Of a stretch of DNA of 64,000 bases, positions 1 through 11,440 are shown one piece after another. The notes beneath the pieces are model-generated. The model did not search any database and had not been told where the DNA came from. It was given only the letters and a program-made list of their open reading frames with translations. The stretch covers positions 813,001 through 877,000 of the forward strand of contig NC_090191.1 of NCBI RefSeq assembly GCF_024679245.1. The letters are read 5' to 3'. Source of the DNA: Pseudorasbora parva. Its lineage: Eukaryota > Chordata > Actinopteri > Cypriniformes > Gobionidae. Within the stretch, counting starts at the first letter, position 1. Every line of letters begins with the position of its first letter. The position numbers and the translations under genes were made by a program.

Positions 1-2583
1 TTACTTTCACAGGTTATTAATGTTTGTAACTCATTAATAAATGGTTCAAGTGTTCACTTTACATTAAGGTTCACTTTCACAGGTTATTAATGTTTGTAAC
101 TCATTAATAAATGGTTCACATGTGATCACTTTACATTAAGGTTCACTTTCACAGGTTATTAATGTTTGTAACTCATTAATAAATGGTTTTCGTGTGATCA
201 CTTTACATTAAGGTTCACTTTCACAGGTTATTAATGTTTGTAACTCATTAATAAATGGTTCACAGGTGATCACTTTACATTAAGGTTCACTTTCACAGGT
301 TATTAATATTTGTAACTCATTAATAAATGGTTCACAGGTGTTCACCTTACATTAAGGTTCACTTTCACAGGTTATTATTGTTTGTAACTCATTAATAAAT
401 GGTTCACATGTGTTCACCTTACATTAAGGTTCACTTTCACAGGTTATTATTGTTTGTAACTCATTAATAAATGGTTTACTGGTGTTCACTTTACATTAAG
501 GTTCACTTTCACAGGTTATTAATGTTTGTAACTCATTAATAAATGGTTCACATGTGTTCACCTTACATTAAGGTTCACTTTCACAGGTTATTATTGTTTG
601 TAACTCATTAATAAATGGTTTACTGGTGTTCACTTTACATTAAGGTTCACTTTCACAGGTTATTAATGTTTGTTACTCATTAATAAATGGTTCACTGGTG
701 TTCACTTTACATTAAGGTTCACTTTCACAGGTTATTAATGTTTTTAACTCATTAATAAATGGTTCACGTGTGTTCACTTTACATTAAGGTTCACTTTCAC
801 AGGTTATTAATGTTTGTAACTCATTAATAAATGGTTCACGTGTGTTCACTTTACATTAATTTTCACTTTCACAGGTTATTAATGTTTGTAACTCATTAAT
901 AAATGGTTCACGTGTGTTCACTTTACATTAAGGTTCACTTTCACAGGTTATTAATGTTTGTAACTCATTAATAAATGGTTTACTGGTGTTCACTTTACAT
1001 TAAGGTTCACTTTCACAGGTTATTAATGTTTGTAACTCATTAATAAATGGTTCACATGTGTTCACTTTACATTAATGTTCACTTTCACAGGTTATTAATG
1101 TTTGTAACTCATTAATAAATGGTTCACAGGTGATCACTGCATTAAGGTTCACTTTCACAGGTTATTAATGTTTGTAACTCATTAATAAATGGTTCACATG
1201 TGTTCACCTTACATTAAGGTTCACTTTCACAGGTTATTATTGTTTGTAACTCATTAATAAATGGTTTACTGGTGTTCACTTTACATTAAGGTTCACTTTC
1301 ACAGGTTATTAATGTTTGTAACTCATTAATAAATGGTTCACATGTGTTCACTTTACATTAAGGTTCACTTTCACAGGTTATTAATGTTTGTAACTCATTA
1401 ATAAATGGTTCACGTGTATTCACTTTACATTAAGGTTCACTTTCACAGGGTATTAATGTTTGTAGCTCATTAATAAATGGTTCACATGTGTTCACTTTAC
1501 ATTAATGTTCACTTTCACAGGTTATTAATGTTTGTAACTCATTAATAAATGGTTCACAGGTGATCACTACATTAAGGTTCACTTTCACAGGTTATTAATG
1601 TTTGTAACTCATTGATAAATGAGTCACAGGTGTTCACTTTACATTAAGGTTCACTTTCAGAGGTTATTAATGTTTGTAATTCATTAATAAATGGTTCACG
1701 TGTGATCACTTTACATTAAGGTTAACTTTCACAGGTTATTAATGTTTGTAACTCATTAATAAATGGTTCACAGGTGATCACTACATTAAGGTTCACTTTC
1801 ACAGGTTATTAATGTTTGTAACTCATTAATAAATGGTTCACAGGTGTTCACTTTACATTAAGGTTCACTTTCACAGGTTATTAATGTTTGTAACTCATTA
1901 ATAAATGGTTCACAGGTGTTCACTTTACATTAAGGTTCACTTTCACAGGTTATTAATGTTTGTAACTCATTAATAAATGTTTCACAGGTGTTCACTTTAC
2001 ATTAAGGTTCACTTTCACAGGTTATTAATGTTTGTAACTCATTAATAAATGGTTCACAGGTGTTCACTTTACATTAAGGTTCACTTTCACAGGTTATTAA
2101 TGTTTGTAATTCATTAATAAATGGTTCACGTGTGATCACTTTACATTAAGGTTAACTTTCACAGGTTATTAATGTTTGTAACTCATTAATAAATGGTTCA
2201 CGGGTGTTCACTTTACATTACGGTTCACTTTCACAGGTTATTAATGTTTGTAACTCATTAATAAATGGTTCACAGGTGTTCACTTTACATTAAGGTTCAC
2301 TTTCACAGGTTATTAATGTTTGTAACTCATTAATAAATGGTTCACGTGTGTTCACTTTACATTAAGGTTCACTTTCACAGGTTATTAATGTTTGTAACTC
2401 ATTAATAAATGGTTCACGGGTGTTCACTTTACATTAAGGTTCACTTTCACAGGTTATTAATGTTTGTAACTCATTAATAAATGGTTCACTGGTGTTCACT
2501 TTACATTAAGGTTCACTTTCACAGGTTATTAATGTTTGTAACTCATTAATAAATGGTTCACATGTGTTCACTTTACATTAAGG
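1..2583. repeat. 72-bp tandem satellite array (about 36 copies)
   Basis: A unit of about 72 bp repeats head to tail from the first base of the window to about 2583. Each unit contains a conserved core (aggttattaatgtttgtaac) followed by actcattaataaatgg and a short variable segment that differs between copies (ttcacatgtgttcac, ttcacaggtgatcac, tttactggtgttcac). The first spacing is 70 bp, later ones 72, and a few units are shortened near the variable segment (cactgcatt, cactacatt). Unit variants recur in blocks, which suggests duplication of multi-unit segments. The array runs off the left edge, so its full length is unknown. The unit is AT-rich and has stops in the frames I checked. Confidence 0.97.
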
Positions 2584-3233
2584 CTTATGTTGTTTTGCCA
2601 CTTGTGTGAACTAAATCTAAACCACTAGGCTATATAAATATGAATTAATGAACTGAATCAAATGTTGTTTAAATGTAGTATGTTAACCTGACTTCTATGA
2701 AAAAGTAAACAAAGAGATTGGCAATTCTGACGAGCCATGTTCAGTAACAACTTTTGGATTTTAAATAAAAAATAATGAATAAATGCTGTGTTTGTGGTAT
2801 GCAACAGCGGATCAGTTGCGCACTGCAAACGCAGCATATGTGAAAGCACAACAGGGCGTGGGGTTCCTGCAACGCAACACGCACGGGCGTGTGAAACGGC
2901 CATGATCCAGTTTACCAGACTGTCAAGAAGTATGTTGTGGTTGGACTCGTGGTTGGTTCGAGTTCACCGGCGGTTGGCTGGCGTGTGATACTATTGCCTG
3001 TTTGATTAGTCTTGTTAACTCCGTTTGATCCTTCCTGTTATTTTTGTGAATCAGTGGTTGAGTGGAAAGTGTGTTTTGCTGGGCTAGCTGGCACCACTTT
3101 GATAGTTTTGTTTTTGTCTATTATTTTTGCAACTCGTTTATACGTTTTTTACTTTGTGTTTGTTTCATTTATTTAAACCCTTGTATGTATGTATTTTCTG
3201 CTGTTGATATACCAGAGGACTAGCCTAATTGTG

Positions 3234-3237
<4 letters not shown>

Positions 3238-3304
<67 letters not shown>
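3238..3304. repeat. (TG)n microsatellite
   Basis: An uninterrupted TG dinucleotide run of about 66 bp. Confidence 0.97.
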
Positions 3305-3305
<1 letters not shown>

Positions 3306-4641
3306 TTTGCCCACACTGACTAAACCTTGGACGTGCTCGATTCAGAGGGCATTTCTGTCTCATTATTGATTGTTGTGGATGGTTTATGATGGTGTTCCCT
3401 CTGTTTAATTGTTTATTTAGAGTTACTGTATAATTGTTAGTCTTTGTAGAACGGGTGGTTTATTAGACACTCGTTTATTGTACTGTTTATTTTTTTTGTG
3501 TGTGTATGTTTTGTTTAACTTTCAAGTTTGTTTCTTTGGTCCAGGTGCGGAGACCGGCCAGTGGGAGCAGTGCCGCTTGCGGTGGTGGGTCCCTTGGTGT
3601 GTGCTGTGTTCACCAAGTGTGGTCATTTCCCTTGCGGTGCGTGTGTGAAGTCGACACGTGTGATTGGGATGTTTCTTTTTTTTTGATGCTCATTGCTCGA
3701 GCCACTAGTCTCCCACTGGTAAGACTCCGCCCTGTGTGCTTGCGTTGTTTTTGTATTTTATTTTGTTGTACTGTGTATTTTGTTTGCTGTGAAGATCCTC
3801 TTCTATGTTTGCTGTGAAGTCCCACTTAAATTTGGAGTGCGTGTGTTTGAGTTTTAAAGTAAAAATAATACTTTTTTTATCGGACCACTGTCTCTGGCTG
3901 ATCCAGCAACGAACTTGAGTGCCTGGTTAGCACAAGATGATACATTCTTTGGGTGGAAGTCCCATTGTGGCGTATTCTACTAATGTGTAGCCCACCTGCC
4001 ACATAAAGGATATTTATATATGCATGACATTAATTGCTAATACTTTTAAATAATTTCTTTAGTATTATTTTTAAAAGCACACTCTATACTTGGAAACACA
4101 TGTAATCTAACCTTTCCTCAGCGTGAGGTCACAATATAAATCTGCCAAACAAAGTGTTTAAAAATGCAACAAATTAAAAAATACAGTTATATTAAAAGGC
4201 GGAGATCTCTAGGATATCAAACTACACACCAAGTAAATCTCTGTGGTCACAGCTTTAACATGCCAACTCCATCATCACAGTCTGGTCATTTCTGTAAGTA
4301 GCTGTGGGATAAATCTTGCCATTTTGATAAGTTTAATAAGGCAGCTACAACTGAGGAAAAACCTAAACTGCTCAACTGTACAACACATGGCTAACGTGGA
4401 AAAACATTACATTTCTTCAACTCTGTCAGGTTTTATGTCTGATGGTTGACAAGTGCTCTCAAAAAGTCTGTATAATGTAATTTGTTTTTTTTGTTTTTGT
4501 TTTTTTTGCATATGGGGAATTCTTCTAATGCTTCTTAATTCTTAAGATATTAGTAATATTTGCAGCACGCTGCTGTTGGTATTACCAGACGTTTATCTTT
4601 GACTCGTTTCTGAACTCGTGACTCAAGAGAGCTCATGTGAT

Positions 4642-4815
4642 TTATTTAAAGAAATCCTTCATCCAAAATGAAAATTAGCCCAGATTTACTCACCCTCAAG
4701 CCATCCTAGTTGTGTATGACATTCTTCTTTCATACGAACACAATCAGTTATTTAATAAATGTCCTGTCTCTTCCCAGCATTATAATGGCAGTGAAAGGGA
4801 GCTCTGAGAAACGTT
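4642..4815. mobile_element. Fragment of a cyprinid interspersed DNA repeat
   Basis: The stretch begins with ttatttaaagaaatcc and continues through a block resembling a motif widely dispersed in cyprinid genomes (tttactcaccctcaagccat ... cagcattataatggcag). A TTAA-like start (tttaaag) is visible but no matching right terminus was found, so it looks 3' truncated. The assignment rests on remembered repeat character rather than an alignment. Confidence 0.4.
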
Positions 4816-5200
4816 AATATGTAAGCTGGCTGACTTGCTTTCGCAACTGTAACTAAAGGATGTTCAAAGTTCACAAAAACAAAGTGCAGTACAGCTATAA
4901 TGAAATAAAATATCATGGCCTGGTTAAATAAAAGAGAAGTGGTTTGTTCTGTACATTGTTTATTTTTGTAATGCAAGTTAATAATAATTTGTACATTAAA
5001 CACAATTATATGTGTTTATGCATATATTTTCTTGTCATGTAAATTAAAATGTGTAAATGAAAATAAATTGGTCTACATTTTTATTCATATACTTTTTACA
5101 ACTAGCCTATTTATAGACCAATAATATAACAAGTTTAACATCAGAAACAACAGAAATGTAAATTAACAGCTAAACCAGAAGAAAACCCTTGTCTACACTT

Positions 5201-6283
5201 TCATTGAGCTGAGCGGGAGAAGCTGGAGCTGGACCGGGATGGGGAATAATGCTCAATAGAGACTCTGGTAAGGCCTGAGCGGGAGAAGCTGGAGCTGGAC
5301 CGGGATGGGGAATAATGCTCAATAGAGACTCTGGTAAGGCCTGAGCGGGAGAAGCTGGAGCTGGACCGGGTTGGGGAATAATGCTCAATAGAGACTCTGG
5401 TAAGGCCTGAGCGGGAGAAGCTGGAGCTGGACCGGGTTGGGGAATAATGCCCAATAGAGACTCTGGTAAGGCCTGAGCGGGAGAAGCTGGAGCTGGACCG
5501 GGATGGGGAATAATGCTCAATAGAGACTCTGGTAAGGCCTGAGCGGGAGAAGCTGGAGCTGGACCGGGTTGGGGAATAATGCCCAATAGAGACTCTGGTA
5601 AGGCCTGAGCGGGAGAAGCTGGAGCTGGACCGGGATGGGGAATAATGCTCAATAGAGACTCTGGTAAGGCCTGAGCGGGAGAAGCTGGAGCTGGACCGGG
5701 ATGGGGAATAATGCTCAATAGAGACTCTGGTAAGGCCTGAGCGGGAGAAGCTGGAGCTGGACCGGGTTGGGGAATAATGCTCAATAGAGACTCTGGTAAG
5801 GCCTGAGCGGGAGAAGCTGGAGCTGGACCGGGTTGGGGAATAATGCCCAATAGAGACTCTGGTAAGGCCTGAGCGGGAGAAGCTGGAGCTGGACCGGGTT
5901 GGGGAATAATGCTCAATAGAGACTCTGGTAAGGCCTGAGCGGGAGAAGCTGGAGCTGGACCGGGTTGGGGAATAATGCTCAATAGAGACTCTGGTAAGGC
6001 CTGAGCGGGAGAAGCTGGAGCTGGACCGGGATGGGGAATAATGCTCAATAGAGACTCTGGTAAGGCCTGAGCGGGAGAAGCTGGAGCTGGACCGGGATGG
6101 GGAATAATGCTCAATAGAGACTCTGGTAAGGCCTGAGCGGGAGAAGCTGGAGCTGGACCGGGATGGGGAATAATGCTCAATAGAGACTCTGGTAAGGCCT
6201 GAGCGGGACATCATCTTCTGGGATATTTCCCCTGACCGGCTGAATTGGTCGACGGCTGGCATGCCATTAAAAGTACAATGCAT
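5201..6283 (-). CDS. Repeat-encoded open frame (360 codons), possibly non-genic
   Basis: A minus-strand ATG frame starts at 6283 with about 25 non-repeat residues and then runs as 22-residue repeats rich in Ser and Arg (core RSGLTRVSIEHYSPSRSSSS). The unit variants cause S/T and E/G substitutions. A second minus frame (5170-6180) is also open and encodes Pro/Ala-rich 22-residue repeats ending in LPESLL. The third minus frame is closed by TGA in each unit. I see no signal peptide, membrane segment, domain or splice context. The openness may simply follow from the unit length and the lack of stops in two frames. Function unknown; coding status doubtful. Confidence 0.15.
   Translation of the reverse strand: MHCTFNGMPAVDQFSRSGEISQKMMSRSGLTRVSIEHYSPSRSSSSFSRSGLTRVSIEHYSPSRSSSSFSRSGLTRVSIEHYSPSRSSSSFSRSGLTRVSIEHYSPTRSSSSFSRSGLTRVSIEHYSPTRSSSSFSRSGLTRVSIGHYSPTRSSSSFSRSGLTRVSIEHYSPTRSSSSFSRSGLTRVSIEHYSPSRSSSSFSRSGLTRVSIEHYSPSRSSSSFSRSGLTRVSIGHYSPTRSSSSFSRSGLTRVSIEHYSPSRSSSSFSRSGLTRVSIGHYSPTRSSSSFSRSGLTRVSIEHYSPTRSSSSFSRSGLTRVSIEHYSPSRSSSSFSRSGLTRVSIEHYSPSRSSSSFSRSAQ
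5211..6208. repeat. 66-bp minisatellite, 15 units
   Basis: Fifteen exact-length 66-bp units start at 5211 (gagcgggagaagctggagct...) and end in a partial unit at 6201. The units are nearly identical. The variation I noted is a/t in gggatgggg versus gggttgggg, and t/c in gctcaat versus gcccaat. Listing units from the left as (a,t),(a,t),(t,t),(t,c),(a,t),(t,c),(a,t),(a,t),(t,t),(t,c),(t,t),(t,t),(a,t),(a,t),(a,t), units 1-4 have the same pattern as units 7-10. That suggests expansion by multi-unit duplication. Because 66 is divisible by 3, any frame without a stop in the unit stays open through the array. Confidence 0.97.
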
Positions 6284-9200
6284 CTGAGATGATGAGTTGA
6301 ATAAAAATAAGTAGGCCTACTTAAATAAAGACTTGGACATAATATATAAATGTTTAAAATATATTGTAACAGTTACATTTAACTTAAGAATCTGTTAACT
6401 AATAGTTGCAATTTGACGATACTTAACCGGCTACAGACATGCTACGGTCCGTATAGTCTATAGTCCACAGGGTAAGTTGTCTTTACTTAAGCAATATTGA
6501 AAGCTGTTTTGGGATATTTTGGCCGTGATTCCGCTACTTTTGACTAGCAATTGGAGGGGTTTTGTTGTTCTGACCTGGCAACCCTGTCCCTCAGTTCGCC
6601 CTTCGTGCCACTTTGTGCACTTTGAAGGCGTGGCCTGACCTGGCCTTCGAAGTGCGCACCCCTTCACTCCCTTTGAAAAAGTTCTTGCTCAAATTACGTT
6701 ATTTTGTTCTCGCAGCCCTGGTTTGGGAGTTCTCTAAGCTTGTTCTCGACACGTCGCCTGAGCAGAACTTCCGAGATCTATTGTGTGATTGGTCAGAATT
6801 TTAAAGTAGGCGTGGTTAAAGTGGAGAAACCCTTTTGCTTTTCTCTTGAAGTGTGGAATGTATTGGCCAGAACGAACTTTGTTCGTGTTCTTGCCACCTC
6901 GAGAAAACAAACACATTCCTTTGTTCTTGCAGAGAATGTACCATGCTACACAGAACAGAACATGAAAGAGCACGAGCCGCGAGCGTTAATGCCAGAAACC
7001 TGAACCAGAACCACACTAGGATGAAATGCCAGGATCCAAACACCACACAAAGCAATACACACAGACAGAAGAGCATTATCTGAGTGAACTCAAACCCGCA
7101 AGACAACAGGAGTGTCACCAGACCAAGAATAAAACATTATCCAAGTAACAGAACCCTGACAAAATGTATATGTAAAAGACATGTTCATATTGTCCGTCTC
7201 GTTAGCCTACATATTTTAATACATTATGAACATTTGTCGTCAACCATATTTTGCATTCACTCATGTGATCCAATTTCAAACAAAATTTAAAACAATTTGA
7301 CAGTGTAGACTGCCCAAAATTATTAAGACAATTCTGAGCTCACATGTTTGCATACATGTTTAAATAAACTTTTTACAAGTATATATTATTACAAATATAT
7401 ATTGTTCACATACATGATCTTAACATACTGCACAGTACCATATAGAAATTAAGTAGATATGCATATATACTAATTATATAAGCATACTAAACATTTGCCT
7501 ATATGTTGTTCAAATAAACTTGCATATAGATATATATTGTTTACAAATATGGCATTAGCATAAAGTACCATATACAAAGTCATCATATAAATCATTTTAA
7601 TATATGTATTACTCTATGGGTATTTTTATACATGGTATATATCGTGAGGTTATATGCATTGCCTTTTATGAAACGTATGCCATCACTACTCAGATATAGG
7701 GACATACGTTTATGTACATTTCCTTATGGTTTGAATCAGTACAAATAAATCTATTGATTCTACAGCGCTGAACATCGACACAATCAATGAATTATTTATA
7801 TCCAATCCTGCAATCAGACCTTTTCAGACGATTGCTGAGACAATCTGTTAAGAGCAAAGCATTAGTTTGTTCTGGACTGTGAGCTCCCCATCTCTAAAGG
7901 TCAACATGTAAGATTTTAAGCAAGCTGAAATGAACTTAAATGCTGTCAGATAAAGGTGACGATTGTTCTTGCTGACCTGTCTCTGAATCTCTGAAGAGCG
8001 TCTGAGCTGTAGTTTGAGCTTCTGTTTCTCCTGAGATCTCTAACACACAGCCGGCAGTGCAGATGCAGTGTTATATATAGATATAGATATATATAAAGGG
8101 TCTAACTGCAGAACCGCAGAACCCATATAGGTCACTCATGACAGTCTGAGGAAGACTAACAACAGCGCCACAGTCTCATGCTGGAAGTGGGCGGAGCTGA
8201 TTTATCTTCGCATTCATTGCTCCATTTGGAGCGTTTCAAGCCCAAAGTTTAAACGATGTTAATAATGTCAAGGATTTTATTAATAAGTTCTAATTAAAGA
8301 TAGTTAGAGAGATGATAGATAGGCTAGATAGATATACTCACTGATAGCTAAATCATGTAAACACGTTTTAAAATAAACAATACAAAATAACATAATTTAT
8401 GTGAAAAAAATATAGAAACCATTTTTAAAGTAAAAAGTTGCTATTTATATTATTGTGTATTAATTATGTCTTAAAATATTATATTAGATAAATTGAACAC
8501 AAAGCACACACTAAAAAATGAAAACAGGATTGGAACATTTTTTTTTTTTTTACAATATATTTTTTTTACTCAAGCATCTCAGAATAAACCTTTTTTTACA
8601 TAGTACATAATATACATTTCACAATTGTAAGGGAAGATCATAATATAAATATTAAGAGGTATTGTGAACTTACAAATACACTTCCAGATACACACACACA
8701 CATATGAGACACAACCCAAAGCCAAGAGGAAGGAACGGAAGGAAAAATGTCCAATAATGGCAAAACCTGAAGAAACCGCCATCCGCCAACGCAAGTCAGC
8801 TGACAGCTCTAGCAACCCTAGTTCCTCTGGAAAAACCTGAATGAACGGCGTAGAGATCAATGCGGAGGATTCTGTATAAATACCTCTGTTCTTGGTCGGT
8901 TCGGGTGCATCTTTTGATTTGATTGATAGGTGTATCCTCATGGAAAAATTGGTTCTCTACGAGAATTTGCTCAAATTGCTCTGCTGTATTATTTTAACTG
9001 GAATTGCTCTGATGAGAACAAGTTATTTTTTACATCTATTGCTTGGAACTGCATCCGAGGTAATTAGCCTTAATATTCTTCCACTCATACAGGACTGACC
9101 TGTTGAGATGGCAATAGCTGAAGTATTTTAATCTGGAACCTTTTGATATTTTGCTAATATATTGATCATTGTGTAACCAGTATTTTTATCTTTTGTTTAA

Positions 9201-9463
9201 ATAAATGTTTATTTTTATAAATACAAAGTACTGTTCAGTTTTTACTTCAGCTTATAAAGACAGTTCTGTAAGAATAGACAGAGCATTATAGTGCATCTCA
9301 CAAGGCCAAGGTCAACTAACCTACCGGAAGAGAATCTGCTGGAAGGGTAAGCATGAGTCCATTCAAAGGGTTGTTGACTGATTATTGATTTTTGCGTTGT
9401 TCATTAAAGGATGGAGGGTCATTCACCTAGATCACTGGTAAAGATTAAACAATCTAGTGTAGG
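6284..9463. other. Unrecognised AT-rich interval
   Basis: No gene, RNA gene or complete mobile element was recognised in this 3.2-kb stretch. 6460-7130 contains GC-richer, partly self-complementary segments (for example gaacgaactttgttcgtgttc) that could be an old MITE. 7300-8600 is AT-rich with short TA-type runs. The small open frames are overlapping and lack recognisable motifs. Confidence 0.5.
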
Positions 9464-9467
9464 TTAA

Positions 9468-10785
9468 AGGGGGGGGGGGGGGGGTGTTGAAATGCTGTTT
9501 CATGCACACTGAGCTTTCCACTGTTAAAGACTTGAATTCCCATCCTAAACATAGACAAAGTTTCAAAAACTAATGTTGGACGTTTGATGGAGTATTTCTG
9601 TGTCAAAAATACTCCTTCCGGTTTCTCACAAGTTTCGGAGAGTTTTTTTCGAGTATGGGTCGACTTGACGTTAATAGAGCGGAAGGTCCTTGTATGGGCC
9701 GTACGGGCTCTTCTCCCGGTAGGGTGCGTGCGCGCGACTAGAGCACGAGAGAGGAAACGCACGCCATAAACACTCAGGTGCAGATCCAGTCCTCCGTGAA
9801 CACTTATGACGCGCCGCGCTCCACTTTATTCCTATGGGTGACGTCGAGCGACTTCAGCGCTTCAGCACAGCATTCTGGGAAGGCAGCGCTGTATTTGAAC
9901 CGATTTGAACGCAGAAATGACGGGAACCTTCACAACATCGCTTCAGTCGCAACGCAAAGGATTTACACGCCACTGCTGTCACAGGACTTCACCAAATCAT
10001 ACCAAAGAAGTGTGTTTCTGACGGAGCGGTCCCAGCGATAAAGGTTCGGTCCTGCTTTGGAAGCAGCCGGTGAGTTAAACTGCTTCAGATGTCTGTGCTG
10101 TCGGCTATCGTCGCGTGAGGAAACATCAGTAAACGACACGATCGCGTGCTTCGTCATTCAAATGCGATAACAGAAACTTGATTGCTGTTCTCTGTATAAC
10201 GTTACACTAGTCTGACGTGCAAAACCGTTTTGCTTGCTACTGCTAAGGTTTAGTCGCATACAATAGTTCATAAACCGAATCATGTCCTCATAAACTGCGA
10301 GTAAAGACACACAAATGTTGACAGCCCACTAAATACAGTCCATACCACAGAGACGGACGTCCTGCTGCTGCTGCTTCTCCTGTTCAGTTTATTTCTGCCT
10401 CAGATCTGATTCTGGATCATTATCTGTATTAGCTGAGATAGCCATGGGTTTCTCCACGCTTGAGGACGTCACCGCTTTGTTCGCGATCGTCATTCTTTAG
10501 CTTCGTCCACACGATACGCCTCGTCATTCTTTAGCTTCGCCCACACGATACGCCTCGTCATTCTTTAGCTCCGCCCACACGATACGCCTCGTCATTCTTT
10601 AGCGCCGCCCACACGATACGCCTCCAGGCGCTCAGTTTTTTCCGGAAAGACTCGGTACAGCCTATGTTTCTTTTATAAATATAATAAAACTAAAGACTTT
10701 TCGGAGATATGAAGGATGCAATACTACTCTATAGGTACTCAAGATTGACATGAGATTGACTGAAACTGAGTGTTTCACCCCCCCT
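9468..10785. mobile_element. TTAA-flanked DNA transposon, 1.3 kb, non-autonomous
   Basis: Both ends abut TTAA (9464-9467 and 10786-10789). The left terminus reads AGGGGG..., GTGTTGAAA; the right terminus is its imperfect inverse (TTTCACCCCCCCT), so the element begins AGGGGGG on either strand. TTAA target duplication is typical of piggyBac-type transposons, and also of Kolobok. No transposase was found inside, and the interior is GC-richer than its flanks. A four-copy 34-bp tandem repeat lies near the right end. The left poly-G run is longer than the right one, probably from slippage. Confidence 0.75.
10488..10623. repeat. 34-bp tandem repeat, four copies
   Basis: Four units start at 10488, 10522, 10556 and 10590. 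Each has the form cgtcattctttagc followed by a variable dinucleotide, then cgcccacacgatacgcct. They lie inside the TTAA-flanked element close to its right end. Confidence 0.95.
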
Positions 10786-10789
10786 TTAA

Positions 10790-11440
10790 GACCTAATTCT
10801 GACCTGACAGCACAAGGCTACTTAGTTGCAATTATCAATATTGTATTCTAAGGGTTAATCAGGAATTGAGGTAAATACCAGATCTCACCACACAATTGTA
10901 ATGCACGATTCAAGCTGATTCAGATTAATCAAACCCCAAAACACACAAACATTGTTTAATTTGATAAAATGTGCTTTCCCCTTAAATAGCCAAGGCATAA
11001 TATATTAGCTGTAGTTTGCTTAAAAAAATACACAATCAGACCAAGGGGAATAAACTGAACTAAGTTGAAAGTTATTGCAAAGCAGGTACATGACAAATTA
11101 AATCTAAAATAAATGTAACCTCTATAAACATTGCCAGCTGTCTCTTTGGCCCGTTGTCGGTCAACCATTCAGCCTGTGAAAGTTGAAGGGCATTTTCCTA
11201 ATCTTCCACTTTCACATTTCAGAAATCAGGGCTCTTCCAAGTCAACTCAAGTCAAGTCAAGTGCGTCTTCATTGTCATTCCCCTATATACATGTATACAT
11301 TGGAACAAGATGGCATTTCCTCAGGACCATGGTGCAACATGGAACATTACACAAAAACATAAAGTGCAGTAGCTTAGAACAATATACGAGACAATGATAC
11401 ATATGAGGTAAAAGGGTTAAATAATGATGTGATTTGAAAC
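10790..11440. other. Intergenic interval, nothing recognised
   Basis: AT-rich sequence between the TTAA element and the Tc1 copy. A block around 11230-11400 (tcaagtcaagtcaagtgcg... ggaacaagatggcatttcctc) has the look of a dispersed fish repeat, but I cannot name it. Confidence 0.4.

Larger units (their letters stand above)
2584..5210. other. Unrecognised non-coding interval
   Basis: After the satellite there is no recognisable gene. The small open frames here show no family signature. The interval holds a TG microsatellite, a T/G-rich stretch around 3480-3900 that could be an old retroelement end (not provable from this copy), and a fragment of a common fish repeat near 4642. I found no RNA gene or splice-consistent coding exon. 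Confidence 0.5.

Noticed and set aside
1..2583. CRISPR or replication-iteron interpretation of the 72-bp array
   Set aside because: Units are head-to-tail with only a few variable bases; eukaryotic satellite is the simple explanation.
2788..2988. Short overlapping frames on both strands near 2658-2988
   Set aside because: No motif, no splice support, overlapping opposite strands; likely chance.
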